Both the position numbers and the translations under genes were made by a program. DNA of 64,000 nucleotides, from positions 193,815,685-193,879,684 of the forward strand of contig JAHLJT010000631.1 in NCBI GenBank assembly GCA_031308135.1, in the 5' to 3' direction. A model generated the notes under the pieces. That model had not been told where the DNA came from and did not search any database. It saw only the letters and a list, made by a program, of their open reading frames with translations. The DNA is from Acheta domesticus (lineage: Eukaryota; Arthropoda; Insecta; Orthoptera; Gryllidae). The stretch's first letter is position 1. The number at the start of each line of letters is the position of its first letter. Below are positions 1-10,884 of the stretch, one piece after another.

Positions 1-1095
1 CCCAGAGTTCTGTGTGCTGATGCTGTCATGTAAGGTGCTCAGGATTCGAATACTTTTGTTCTTTTTGCGTAAATAATCTGACCGAAGTTTTGTTTGCCCG
101 AGTACGACCGAAATTTTGTTTGTACAAAGTTGTAAAATTCACAATGACAAAACTGCCTAGATTTTTCGAGTGTTTTTGCTTCAAGTGTGAGATCTTGCTG
201 ATACCTTTTCATTATACCTATGAATCTTATTTTATTCATATTCAGCTTTTCTGCCAATGACACAGAAGAAAAAAGTTATTGCAGTTTATGTTCAAGTTCC
301 CCTCCCCTCACTCACTAAGTTCAGACTGCTGCTTTTCCTACTACACGGATAATATTGGACATTCCTTCTAGTTCTTGTTCTACTTCTTCACTAGAATCTA
401 TACTAGAATCCTTGATTTCATCGCCCGTGTCATCTGCTTCCTCAGAAATATCACTGCCACCTTCACTGTTTTCGTTAGTAAAACTTTAAAGTTCAAGAAG
501 TATTTATTATACCTTCAGTCATTTTTCTGTATTCATTACGCAAAGTTTCACATACATTCGCAGCTTGCAATTACGTTCTGCACACTGAACGTTCTCTGTA
601 ACATATACTGTGGATTCAAAAGGAACAGGATGTATCCGGCGATTTCTAAAGAATTGTTACCATCATGCATCGAATTTCAAGAAGGCAACAATAGTCTTAT
701 CAATCTGAAGACCAGAGATATACTTCTTCCAATGGGAAACGGAAGTATGATGAAAAATGAAATATCAAGACTTGGAAGTGTATACTGTGTCAATATGACA
801 CATGGCGGTCTTTCTAGGTATATCTAAGATTTTTTCCAATTCTATGAAAATCACAGGATTGAGCTTTACAGCACATAAAGCTCATGCACTAAAGAAAGCA
901 CTTACAAATAACCAGTTTTCTAACTTTCAAAACTCAAGCACTACATTGTAATATGTGTCACTAATGTGTCATTTTGACACACTCGTTCCTTCTAGTGCTC
1001 GCGCCTTCTTGTGATACTTATCCTGAACACGTATACCTAGGATAGTTAACCAGTCCCTATGGGCGTTAATTTGCTAATTTTGACGTTTAGTTTGA
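1..1095. other. AT-rich spacer, no clear gene
   Basis: Mostly AT-rich unique-looking sequence. Apart from the short acidic reading frame at 321-485 (listed separately) I see no gene, RNA or repeat I can name. Two near-palindromic patches around TGTCA/TGACA occur near 790-800 and 970-985. A start-to-stop frame on the plus strand at 375-827 has no recognisable domain and is probably chance. Confidence 0.5.
321..485 (-). pseudogene. Acidic Ser/Glu/Asp-rich reading-frame remnant, unidentified
   Basis: The minus strand carries about 54 open codons ending in TGA at 321-323 and bounded upstream by a stop at 486-488. The frame is strongly acidic, with clusters such as SDISEEAD, DDTGDE and SSEEVEQELEG. 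This composition is unlikely for random AT-rich DNA and suggests decayed coding sequence. There is no ATG at its upstream end. Acidic stretches of this kind occur in transposase termini and in many nuclear proteins, so I cannot name a family. Upstream on the same strand (about 500-600) is a Cys-containing patch that could be a damaged continuation in another frame. I infer a degraded exon or transposon fragment with low confidence. Confidence 0.25.
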
Positions 1096-1099
1096 ATAC

Positions 1100-1375
1100 C
1101 AGATGGCGCACGCCCAGATACAATATCCGCAATATTACGTAGTAATTCAAATCGAAACTCTGATTGGTGCTGAATTGCTAGAGGATTTAATTTCGCCAGG
1201 ATTAACCAAGTGCCATTCCTGGGATCTGTTTTCTTTTACATGCCGACAAGCGTTCGCATGCAAGCCGTCGATTTTTGGCACCTCCAAAATTCTCCGACTT
1301 TGACTGGATTTGAATCCGCGAACTTGGGATCAGTAGCCCGGTATGATCAGTAGCCCGAAATCACTATACCATGAA
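1100..1375 (-). repeat. tRNA-derived SINE-like sequence, minus strand
   Basis: Read on the minus strand, 1375 down to 1300 resembles a tRNA-like polymerase III promoter head: an A-box-like patch (TGGTATAGTGA) and, at 1306-1317, a B-box-like GGATTCAAATCC. The head carries an internal direct duplication of CGGGCTACTGATC. The body runs towards about 1100 and is not otherwise recognised. It is not a functional tRNA because the arms do not fold cleanly around the duplication. SINE identity is inferred from the A/B box arrangement. Confidence 0.4.
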
Positions 1376-1710
1376 AGCCGTACACACACTGTGCACAAAC
1401 AAAATTTCATCACAAAACTACTCGTATTTTCAGCACATAAATAAATTAACTGCGCACATCACATCCACGATCGTTGCGATTGTTTTATTTCAAAATAACT
1501 TTGTACTCGCCAGTGATGCATTTCATTTTAAATCCCATTTCTGTTCGCTCCAGTTTTCCACGCGCGCGCGTGATCGAATTAACGTCAAAACAGAACAATT
1601 GGAGAGAAAGGTCACGAAAGGGCGCGAAGGACATCGGGGTGGGCCGTGGGCGAATTTTCATCCGTAGAAGGAATACGCGCCTTCCTCTGTCCAAACTCTC
1701 TTGTTGTAAA

Positions 1711-2040
1711 AACTGGTGGTGCTACAGAATAGCACAGACTTTACCGTATTAGTTTTTTATTTCCATGGGTTTGGGCTAGCTATTCGGAATTGCCACTTAC
1801 TCGTGCTTGCTGCCATCTATCGTCGCAAGTACATGTTTTTGGCATTTGCATAATTTTTCTGTTTCCTAAAGGTAGAACGGAAAAGTTAATTTTGGAATAT
1901 TAAAGAACAGTAAAACCTCGTCCTGATTGGCAATTTTCTTCGAAAAATTTGGAGCCACTAAAAATTGGAGCCACCGCTTAAGCGCCACTAAAAATGCGAA
2001 ATTTGAAGCTCTTTTTCACAGAAAATATTTGAGTTTTCGT
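1711..2040 (+). mobile_element. MITE-like repeat, copy 1 (left part)
   Basis: This segment is homologous over about 300 bp to 37353-37680. Shared blocks include the ACT(A/G)GTGGTGCTA start, CCGTATTAGTTT, GCTGCCATCTATCG, TTTCTGTTTCCTAA, GGTAGAACGGAA and CTCGTCCT. In the other copy the element ends in a terminal inverted repeat. Here the right arm is not visible, so this copy is truncated or diverged on its right side. A piggyBac-type element sits 170 bp downstream. No coding capacity. Confidence 0.6.
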
Positions 2041-2208
2041 AAATCTTCTTATTAAGTCATTTGAAGCACATTAACTCACAAATACAGAGTTTTCAAATTG
2101 CTGGTAATGTGAATATAAAGCGTGTGAGATATCTTTCACAAAAATCACATTTGTATAATTTTTGCAAAAACAAGAAAATACCCCAAAATGAACTTCATTT
2201 CATATTAA

Positions 2209-2830
2209 CCCTCCAGCGGGCGCGTTGTTGTAAATTTTACGACAATAAGAGATTTTTTTGTTTGATGCACACTCATTGTTGTTAAAGACTTGCGTTCTTG
2301 GTATTCCTTGCAGGTATCGTTAGTGATGCATTCCTGCAGCCACTATTTAGTTTCCACGCTATATTCAGTTTTTGTTACGCTCTATTCGAGATAAGTGCAT
2401 AATGACGTAAACTTTACGCTGCGCACTGGCTGTTGTGCTAAAATATTGTATAATAATTTGGCCTAGTCGAAATTTTCTGTAAAATGTCCAGATAAAGAAT
2501 TCATATGAACGAAAATCAGAATATTCTTCAAGAGCTGTCTGATCGAAGGAAGATCATGAATTGGGTAGTGACAGTGACAGTAAACGAATGTTGAAAATAT
2601 AGACGAGCATCAGAACGATACTGGATCGCAACAAGATTTTTTGGTACTGAATACGAACGTTTATCAACAGATATGATTATTGGTAGTAAATATCATTCTT
2701 AGACATATTAATTCAACAATAAATTCCATTGTTCTACAATTTCTTTGATTTTTTCAAGAGTCATTGAATGCCGTAAAATTTACGACACGCGCCTGCTGGT
2801 GTAAACGTTTTACCCGCGCCCGCTGGAAGG
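2209..2830. mobile_element. piggyBac-type non-autonomous element (MITE), copy 1, with TTAA target duplication
   Basis: The left end reads CCCTCCAGCGGGCGCG and the right end, reverse-complemented, CCTTCCAGCGGGCGCG, a 16-bp terminal inverted repeat with one mismatch. Both ends are flanked directly by TTAA (2205-2208 and 2831-2834), the diagnostic piggyBac superfamily target duplication. Subterminal palindromic GTAAATTTACGAC-like motifs lie inside both ends. At 622 bp it cannot encode a transposase. From about 2505 a broken frame contains short acidic pieces (SDSDS in one frame, NVENIDEHQND in another), which I read as a remnant of an acidic transposase N-terminus. A shorter copy is at 24476-24859. 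Superfamily assignment is strong; the coding remnant is tentative. Confidence 0.88.
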
Positions 2831-2839
2831 TTAAAGAGT

Positions 2840-4525
2840 GCAATTTGCATTCGTTTGAAAATTTGAGCGTTTGAGCGCTTCTGAAAAAGGTGGAATTTTA
2901 AGCTAGTTTTCGTAGAAAACGGTAGAGTTTTCGAGACTCTTTTTACGACATTATTTAAAGCACATGTACTCATAAATGTAATAACTATATGTAACTCTAA
3001 AAATGAGAAAATAATTTAAAACTTTAATTATAATTTAAATATTTCTCATTCACCAATACCATTTCTGTCACTTTGATCAATTAGAGCACAGAAAACTGAT
3101 CCAGTAAAAGTAATAATAGATCACGTACTTCATGTAGTTTACTGGTTGAAAGTTAGAAAAAGTTGACTTAAGTTCACGACCTAGCAAAATATAAATGTGT
3201 GTCCTCATACTTTAATAATAAGAGGACTATCAAACCCAATGATTTTCAATATTGTCAGTTCATATGATTTCGAACCCAGTAGAATTGGCATAATTTATAA
3301 AATGGAAAACAATGATCTATAATAAAAATATAATAGGAAAGAGAAAATCAATTTACAGACACGTAATGAAAAACTGTTGACAGTTGTCCTTTGCTGCTTA
3401 CATCAAGGGTTTCATCCAGTATGGCGGAGACAAAAGAGGCTTTAGAAATTTCATTTTTAATTTCATGGGACATAACCGTGCTCACGCTTGAAATCCAATG
3501 AATCTGAATTTCTTGGTTAGATTGCACGAAACACTGGAATTTTCATGTCACCCTTGTCACTTTTATTATATTTCATTTTTTCACATATATATATTCCATG
3601 AAATTTTCTCTATTTGATAATCCCCTATTTTCATGATGGCTAGAAAATACAAGCCCTCGTGTTCCAAAAAAGTATTCAACTCGAATGAAGTAAGACAGAA
3701 TTTCCCTATTTTCCTTTATATCACCGTTGTATTGCTCAACATAGCCTGTGTTTGCTGTTTAAATAAAATTCTATCCACTCATATTTTTTTCAAATATTTT
3801 TAACTATTTCTCATGGGCTATAATTTGTCCACGGCACAAAAATACGACTCCATAATTATGTAGGCACTTTGGATCACGTGGTGCTCGCCTTTCCAGGGCA
3901 CAGATGTGGATTGCAGTCACATACCCTTGTGCATTCAGCAAGCATAATCCCTAACCTAAATTGGCTACAAATATGTAGTTCCTAAATGTATTAAAATAAG
4001 GCAATAAAACTTAAATAAAACAACAATATTCATTAATTAACCTCGTTCTCTTACAAACAATGAAGAGAACAATGAAGTTTCTTAAAACGATAGTTTTTTC
4101 GTAGCCACCACGGTAGGCACCCTGGATGTAATGGGTCAGTGTGCATCTGATTCTCAGCGCAGGCTAGGCGGCTTTTTAGACTGATTCGCTCATCCTTGTT
4201 TGAAATATAATGAACTAGTTTGTAGTAGAAAAAAAATAACAAATTGACAATTTACAATCATTTTAAAATTAAATAGTTGATATTGTCAGGGTATGTAACA
4301 CATCATCCACATCCATGGACGCTACGCCCTGGCCGGTAAAGTAAATATTAACGCCGTGAGAGACAAGTCAAAAAATTACATTTTTCTAATTATTGAAAAA
4401 AAACAAATAATACAGAAATTTGGTGTTTATGTCATCTCATAGAGTACATTAGGCACTATCTTTATCAAAAGTTTAAAGAAAAAAGTAGAAGTAGTTCTTA
4501 AGAAAATCTTGTTTTTGTAATTTTT
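2840..4525. other. AT-rich spacer
   Basis: No gene recognised. 2890-2980 is distantly similar in direct orientation to 1998-2090, on the other side of the piggyBac insertion. The rest is AT-rich without structure I can name. Confidence 0.5.
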
Positions 4526-4529
4526 TAAA

Positions 4530-5190
4530 ATTGCACTTATTGCACGCAATGTTGGGCGAAAAACACTAAAATTTTCAAAAAAATTTACATGACCTTAAAG
4601 AAAGAACTCAATTCGAAAAACAAAGTGTATTTGAAGAAAAAATCTCTATGTACAATTTTGTAGTTCGAGGAAGACACTGAATAAAATTCAAACTTCTGCA
4701 ATTTTCGAAAATTCAGAGTTAACCGTAAAAATCTGACCTATGCAAACTTAATAAGTGTATTTTACTCTATTATTACAACAAGTTTAAAGAAAAAAATTCC
4801 AGTCGTTATTGAGAAAATTTTGGAAATGTGCTGGGGGCTTGATCTAAAGTACCCCCCAAAATTAAAATATTGATTTCAAATTCAAGGAGGCATGAGATCA
4901 GCCAGATCGATTGAGGAATATCAATTTTCGAGAAAATCGGCAGAACTGTTTAGTCGCTAGCGTTGTTCACACACACACGTACGTACGAACAGACGTTTTC
5001 CATTCAATTGGTTTTCCGGTATCATGGACTCACAAAATAGGGATTCTGGCTGCACCCGGTGTTAGATTTTTTTTCATAATTTAGCAACTGGGTTTATCCA
5101 ATTTTTTGTTACCAAGTCCCTGTAATAAATTTTTTTCTGTCGAAAATCCGCCGTTTTTTCGCGCAGCATTATATAACTTTCCATATATAT
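4530..5190 (+). repeat. Interspersed repeat R1, copy 1 (longest plus-strand copy)
   Basis: This copy matches 51575-52290 in reverse complement over most of its length. Shared blocks in order are TACATGACCTTA, GCAATTTTCGAAAA, AAAGTACCCCC, GAGATCAGCC-like, GTTGTTCACA, a short ACGTACGAACAGACG stretch, TTTCCGGTAT, GGTTTATCCA and the 3' end CGCGCAGCATTATATAACTTTCC. No open reading frame spans it. The last element recurs at the end of every copy in the window. It looks like a non-autonomous transposable element. Its superfamily is unknown to me. Confidence 0.65.
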
Positions 5191-5204
5191 TGCTTACTTA
5201 TAAT

Positions 5205-5555
5205 GTATAGGAAAGTTAAATTTGGAGCCATTTTCAGAAAATTTAGAAAATGTGGGGCTTCATGTAAAGAACACCCAAATTTTGAAGAATGTTTTTCAAA
5301 ATCGCGGCGCCTCGTTTGGTACCAGATCGGCCGGGAATATCCATTTTGAAAGAAATCGTACTTATGGTTTTGGTGCTGCGATTGTTCACAGACTGACAGA
5401 CGGACGGTCTGACGGACAGACAGACTGACAGACAGACGGACGGACGTTTTGAAAATAACAAAATTTTCGGTATCAGGGGACCCCAAATCTTGTATTTCCG
5501 TTGAACTCTCGAAATCGATTTTCCGCAGCATTATATAACTTTCCGTATACTACGT
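5205..5555 (+). repeat. Interspersed repeat R1, copy 2, with inverted-repeat-like ends
   Basis: It begins GTATAGGAAAGTTAAA and ends with GCAGCATTATATAACTTTCCGTATAC, so the outermost bases form an imperfect inverted repeat (GTATA-GGAAAGTTA against GTATACGGAAAGTTA). The centre carries a tetranucleotide-like stretch of CAGA/CGGA units (about 5390-5445) flanked by GTTCACAGAC and GTTTTG, as in the other copies. It directly follows copy 1, giving a head-to-tail pair. Several short frames on both strands cross the stretch but are repeat artefacts. Confidence 0.6.
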
Positions 5556-5586
5556 ATACTGTACTTCATATAATAGTATTCTATGC

Positions 5587-6070
5587 TGGCGCGTCAACAT
5601 ATAGAATTATTGATCCCGTAGGTGTAGTACATGATGTTATCACTGGATACAGCAGTGTTCTTCCCTGCCGGATTGCAAAATCCGGCGCCACATTACATGT
5701 CGAATTGCGGGGATTTCCGCAACCATGAATCTCCCACCAGCTCCCTACTGGTTTCCCCACTTGTGTGATAGTGTAATGCATGCAAGTATAAGCGAGTGTA
5801 AGTTAGGGGAGGATTGATAGATAAGGGGAGGATAGAACAAGAAAGAGGAAGGAAAGATTGAGCGCGGTCCGTGACCCGTTTGTTAGGGAACTGCTCGGGC
5901 ATTCAACTCGTATTGATAGGAGAAACCACGGAAAACTTCCGATCAGAGCAGCCGGTTGCTAGAATTCTCCAACAGCCAGCGGATGAGCTCGACCTAGCGA
6001 TCTACCTGGTGTCGAAAACTTTGCTACGCAAACCCTAGGACCTCCCGGTCAAAGGCACTACGGGAATATC
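5587..6070 (-). repeat. tRNA-headed long SINE, copy A (diverged)
   Basis: This is a diverged member of the SINE family seen at 12311-12870, 33575-33880, 33978-34505 and 41405-41972. Blocks shared in order on the plus strand are GGCGCGTCAAC, ATTGATCCCGTA, GTGTGATAGTGTAATGCATG, GGTCCGTGACCCGTTTGTTAGGG, GGAGAAACCACGGAAAAC, GATCAGAGCAGCCGG and CTAGGACCTCCCGGTC. The promoter end is at the right, so the element is on the minus strand. The B box has decayed here, which suggests an old copy. Confidence 0.75.
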
Positions 6071-6184
6071 TGTGGCAAATAATCTATTGCAATCTAGTGC
6101 AATTAAATGTGAAGTATAAATAATAACTATTCAAGTGTAAAATATTGTTACATTGGATCGCACAATATCATTAGCGAGCTCAAG

Positions 6185-6640
6185 ACTTGTAAATGAAGTA
6201 TGCTGACGTGACTTGGAGGGGGAGATAGGAAGCGATCTGGAGTGTTGAAGCGCTCAAGAGAGATTCAAATAAATGGAGTGACTTGAAGAAAGAGAGTCTT
6301 TGGAACAAAAGGAATGATGTAGGAAGAGATATTTATTTGATGAGTGGGAGAATTTACTTGTGAAGAGTGAGAGAGAGACTTGGAGAGAGTAAGGGACTGG
6401 AGATTTCAAGAGAGTGCGAGTGACGTGGATAGAGTGAGAGACGTACATGGAATGACAGACTTACAAGAGACAGATGTAGAGGGAGTTAGAGAGACAGTCG
6501 AGGAGAGAGTGAGAGACAGACGAGGAGAAATGAGAGAGAGACGAGACGATGAGAGAGACGAGATGATGAGAGAGACGAGATGATGAGAGAGACGTGGAGA
6601 ATTTAACAGAGACATGGGGATAGATGCGGAAGATAAGAGA
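6185..6640. repeat. GA-rich low-complexity tract
   Basis: The plus strand is dominated by GAGAGA and GACGAGA runs. Around 6535-6590 an imperfect 18-bp unit (GAGAGACGAGATGATGAG-like) repeats. It merges into the 20-bp minisatellite at 6641. Apparent Arg/Glu-rich or Ser/Leu-rich frames here are by-products of the repeat. Confidence 0.7.
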
Positions 6641-6800
6641 GAGACGTGGAGAGGGAGGGAGAGACGTGGAGAGGGAGAGAGAAAGGTGTAGAGGGAGAGA
6701 GAGACGTGGAGAGGGAGAGAGAGACGTGGAGAGGGAGAGAGAGACGTGGAGAGGGAGAAAACGCAGAGAGGGAGAGAGACATGGAGAGGGAGGGAGGGAG
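6641..6800. repeat. 20-bp purine-rich minisatellite
   Basis: The unit GAGACGTGGAGAGGGAGAGA recurs at exactly 20-bp spacing at 6641, 6661, 6701, 6721 and 6741, with a variant at 6681 and decayed units up to about 6800. Almost all purines lie on the plus strand apart from the ACGTG step, so a long homopurine-homopyrimidine tract is broken at regular intervals by one CpG. Confidence 0.9.
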
Positions 6801-6959
6801 ACGTAGAGCGAGTGGTAGAGTGTGGTCGAGAGAGTGAGAATACTGGTGAGAATGAGAATCCTGGAGATAGTGACAGGGAACTGTATTGTGACGTGAGAAG
6901 AGAGGAAGTAACGAGGGAGGGTGACCTTGTGAGAAAGGGTCCTTGTCGGTGAGAGTGAT

Positions 6960-7330
6960 GTGGGGAGATGGGGAGTTAGGTTGAGAAAGGAAGAGAGAGA
7001 GAGCAGAGCGAGGAGGGTGGTGGGAGCAGGGATGGATGCAGGGTGGTCGGTAGCGGTGGGCGGTCGACTGGCAATCGATGGGAGCGCGGGAGTGGACGCC
7101 GGCCAACGGACGGGCAGCCCAGCGCGGCGCGGCGCGGTGCGGGGAGAAAGACCGAGGATGGATGGAGGATATTTGCAGAAGGGCGTCCGAGAGAGAGAGA
7201 AAGGGTAGCCGGGGATGGATGATAATGGATATTGGATGGAGGGTGATGAACGGGCAAGGTCGGACGAGAAGAACGCTGGGCCCGAGAATGTCGATTACGG
7301 AGAAGCGACGACCATGGGAGCATTGCGAGA
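6960..7330. other. GC/CpG-rich block
   Basis: The base composition shifts to GC-rich with many CpGs, including a CGCGGCGCGGCGCGGTGCGG run near 7120. Overlapping frames on both strands (including a 312-codon minus-strand frame spanning 6603-7541) run through the GA-rich and GC-rich DNA and show no domain. I treat them as compositional. A CpG-island or regulatory role is possible but not shown. Confidence 0.45.
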
Positions 7331-7334
7331 ATGG

Positions 7335-8515
7335 ACAACAAAGAGAACGGAAGAGAAAGTTGGTAACGGATGTGACGCCCGTGGCGAAGATGGAGAAACC
7401 GAAACATCCAATAAAGTACTGGATATTGCCACGCGAAAGAAAGAAGTTGTAACAGAAAGCATTCGCCAGAAATCGAACTAGTACGTTACGTTCAAAACAA
7501 ACGTTGGAAAGATATGGTGACACTAAAACCAATGAAAACATTTCTAATTTATAACTTCTTGTTTTCCCAATACCTATTGACTCAGAAAAGTCTACAAATT
7601 ATCGCAAAGATCGAAGTGTTACTTGCCTTTGCTGAACAGGACCAATAAAAAACAAGTATATTTGAGATACTGATAAAAAATAGGTGATATTGATCAACAA
7701 AATATATTGAAATAATCTTTGAATGAAATATTACTTAGCAATTGAATCAATAATCTAGGCAACAGAAATTTATATAATTAATGAAAATACAAAATATACC
7801 ATTTGATAAAAGACTCATTAAATACTGAATATGATACTGTGAGAAATTTTGTGAATGTGTCCAATTAGAACAAATGTATTCTGAATATGATTTTTATATT
7901 TGTGTCACCTTTCATGTGATGTTTTCAATTATATCCGTGTGTAACCCTTTGGCATTTAGCGATACATTTTTAGCTGGTCTTCATTAAACATTTTACGAGC
8001 ATTTCTGGAAGAGTAAAATTTGTTTCATTTGTGTACATCCCAAAAGATTACTTTCGAACCAATCACAATTATAAGATCAAAAAAGTTAATTGTCTGGATG
8101 AGAGTCCTTCCCAAGGTCCAAAGAAAATATATCACATTTTTAAAGGTGAACGCAAGAAAAAATAGAAAATACAAACTATGTGATAAGCCTGACGATATAA
8201 ATAATGGTTGAGGCTTGTCTCAGTATGCCACAGTTAATAATATAACTATCAATGGAGTGATATGATGAAATTACTCCACATGGGAACTGACGTTCAAATT
8301 AAGAGGGGAGGTGAAGGGAAATAAGCGGAGGATAAAGAAATTCCTACCCTAAATGAAAACAGTCATTAAGAGGCAAAATGAGGGTAAATGGAAATACTGT
8401 GAAAACTAAAAGTTACGAAGTGCACCAGAAATTGACACACTTATGGTCTAGAATTATAGAGCACTTTATACGGAATAGAGTTCATTTCATTTACCAATGT
8501 ATTATTGTATTCCTC
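7335..8515. other. AT-rich spacer
   Basis: Nothing recognisable; no repeat shared with the rest of the window was found. Confidence 0.5.
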
Positions 8516-8519
8516 TGTT

Positions 8520-8900
8520 CTACCTCCCAATCCTGTCCCCACCTTCCGTTACGGCATTCCAGATCTTCCCGTTTCCGTTACTACTTCCATGCCATTACCG
8601 GACCAGCTTCTGATCCCACCTCAATTACGTTCGCGAACCCATCCCCGGGTCACAGAGCTTCCGCCTTGGGCCGCGGGAGATCCAGAGCGCTGCAGTCGCG
8701 CGTAATCAACAGCAGAATACGCGAGACTCCCGTTCCCGCTCCCACCCACGACCTGGTTTCGCAGCGAAATTTCGTTGCCAGATTATTTATGCGGCGCGGT
8801 GCAACTGTTTCAACTCGCTGTGCAACAATAATTTGTCTGCAAGTGACGCGATATTTAAAACAGTTGATAATGAATTTTTCGTTTATCGCCCGTGTCCATT
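8520..8900. other. Moderately GC-rich, CpG-containing block
   Basis: A local rise in C and CpG content with few repeats. A 177-codon plus-strand frame (8378-8911) covers it, but half of it lies in AT-rich sequence, it has no domain I recognise, and it does not start or end near splice-like signals. The less biased stretch at 8755-8880, with motifs such as GATTATTTATGCGG and GTGACGCGATATTTAAAAC, looks like candidate conserved non-coding DNA. That is only an impression. Confidence 0.35.
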
Positions 8901-8904
8901 CCGA

Positions 8905-10475
8905 GAATTAGTGTGCTGAATGTCGCGAGTGACTGGAATGTTCAGCGTTTAACTAAAGCACAAAAGGATAGAATTTTATTAGGCTCGTGAAGGTTTTTTG
9001 TCGTGCACGCTTCGTTCTCAAAAACGAACAAATTTCAACTCTAATACGCCATTAAAGCCAGTTGGACAACGTTACCCCAGGCAGCTGCTGCTTCCAAAAC
9101 CAGAGTGTATGTTTTGCACTGCCGGTTGTTTGAGATAAGCTTATATCGCAATGTTTTATTAAGCCTTTGCTATATTGGATTAAGAAAGAACTCCCAGAAA
9201 AGAAAAATCCCAAATAAAAGAGGAGAAAATAGTTAAACTCGTTGGAAAAGTAGCAATATGTTGAAATATTTTTTCAACTGAGATTATACTAATTAATTTA
9301 CGATTGTTAAGAAGCGTATCAAGGATCAGTCGGGTTAACTTAAAATTTCCGTAGTTCAGAGTGATTACTATTTTCGTGAAATAAATAATATATAACAAAT
9401 CAGAACTAAACACTTAATGGGCGCTGGTGTAAATTTAATATACTAAAGGATCATACCACATGAGAATCACAATGAATATTATGAATGGCCAAAATCTATT
9501 ATGGAAGACTATTTTAGACGTCTGATTGCAGACGATTATCAAAATGCATAGTAGGTTGGAGGCCATGAAATAACAAATCCGTTTAAAGTTAAAATATATT
9601 TTTACTAAAAAATTGAAGCAAGTACACATGTTTCGTCTTCTTAATGTTAAGAGATTTTCTAGTAGAATTCGGTTCCCAACTATTCCAGAAAGTTTAATAG
9701 GCAAATAAATGAAATTTAAACTTTCTGACTTTAATTTTCTAAAAGAAACGTGTAAGCTAATAGCAGAGGGATTAGTAGGTTGATGGCTTGGAATAGCACA
9801 TAGTTGAGGCAGACACAGTTGTGACAGTCAGGTCGGGGAAATAAAAAAATGATTTAACCCCGATTTGAAACTAAATTTGAACTATAAAAGACATATGAGA
9901 TACAACTTCTTTGGAAATAACAACTTGATTAATTGAAAATACAAACAATTGAAAACACAACGACATTCTTTATTTTAAATTACAAATAATGGAATTAATG
10001 GGCCTACACCTTTGTGATTAAAGCCACGAAGCTATATGAATTCACTTTTCTACCTACCGCTAGATTGAACATGTACTTTAGAATAACGCAGGAGGAAGTC
10101 AAACAACTTGTAAATAAAATTAAGTATTGTCTTGTTTAGATAAAGAAATACCAAAACTCAACTTCAACATGCATGATAGCTACCGAATACTATTCGTCTT
10201 GACGTCGCACATCAAAAAGGGCGAAAACTAGTTACAGTGGCTGAGGCAGAACGAGGCATCGCCCAGTGATCCAGTGATCCTTACAGCTAATATCGTGGTG
10301 CCAGAAATTGCACATATTACGCGACGTTAAGTTGTGAAATTGGAAGATTACTACTTGCAATGCTGGTTAAGGTAACTGTGTACCTGAAAAAAAATCAAGA
10401 AATTTGAGTATATTTTGTTTTCCCTTGTATATTTGATTTCTTTATGCTTTTAGTGATCAAATAATTAAAAGAAAT
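8905..10475. other. AT-rich spacer
   Basis: No gene or named repeat seen. Confidence 0.5.
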
Positions 10476-10479
10476 AATT

Positions 10480-10815
10480 TAAAAAACGCCGCGATATCAG
10501 CCAGACTGCGGATTATCAATTTTGGAGAAAATCGTCTGAACGGTTTAGCCGTTGTTCACAGATAGACGGACAGACAGGCAGACAGACGAACGGATGGACT
10601 GACGGACAATCGAATGTTTTGCCGTTAATCCATTTTTCGGTATAAAGGGCCCACAAAATATTATTTTCTGTCTACATCATATGTTAGAGAACTTTTTTCT
10701 AAACTTAGTAAGTGGATTTATCCACTTTTTCGTTTCCAGGACCCTGTAATAAGAGTTTTTCTACTGAAAATATTTTGCGTAACATTACATATCTTTCTCT
10801 CTACTGCGTAAGCGG
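10480..10815 (+). repeat. Interspersed repeat R1, copy 3 (3' part)
   Basis: It shares with copies 1 and 4 the order ATATCAGCC, TATCAATTTTGGAGAAAATCG, GTTGTTCACAGA, a CAGA/CGGA stretch, TTTTTCGGTAT, GTGGATTTATCCAC, CAGGACCCTGTAATA, and a decayed GCGTAACATTACATATCTTTC terminus. The 5' half present in copies 1 and 4 is absent. A (TAA)n microsatellite begins about 8 bp after its end. Confidence 0.7.
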
Positions 10816-10822
10816 TAGCGAG

Positions 10823-10879
<57 letters not shown>
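10823..10879. repeat. (TAA)n microsatellite, about 19 units
   Basis: A perfect trinucleotide run starting just beyond the 3' end of R1 copy 3. The poly-Ile and poly-Tyr frames across it are artefacts. Confidence 0.95.
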
Positions 10880-10884
10880 TTTAC

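Noticed and set aside
5390..5450. CRISPR-like regular CAGACGGACGG repeats
   Set aside because: Units are 4 to 8 bp with no spacers, inside an interspersed repeat, in eukaryotic DNA.
6603..7541. 312-codon minus-strand frame
   Set aside because: It runs through the GA-rich tract and the 20-bp minisatellite, is Ser/Leu/Pro-biased because of them, and is mirrored by plus-strand frames.
8378..8911. 177-codon plus-strand frame
   Set aside because: No domain, starts in AT-rich DNA and crosses into a GC-rich patch without any splice-like boundary.
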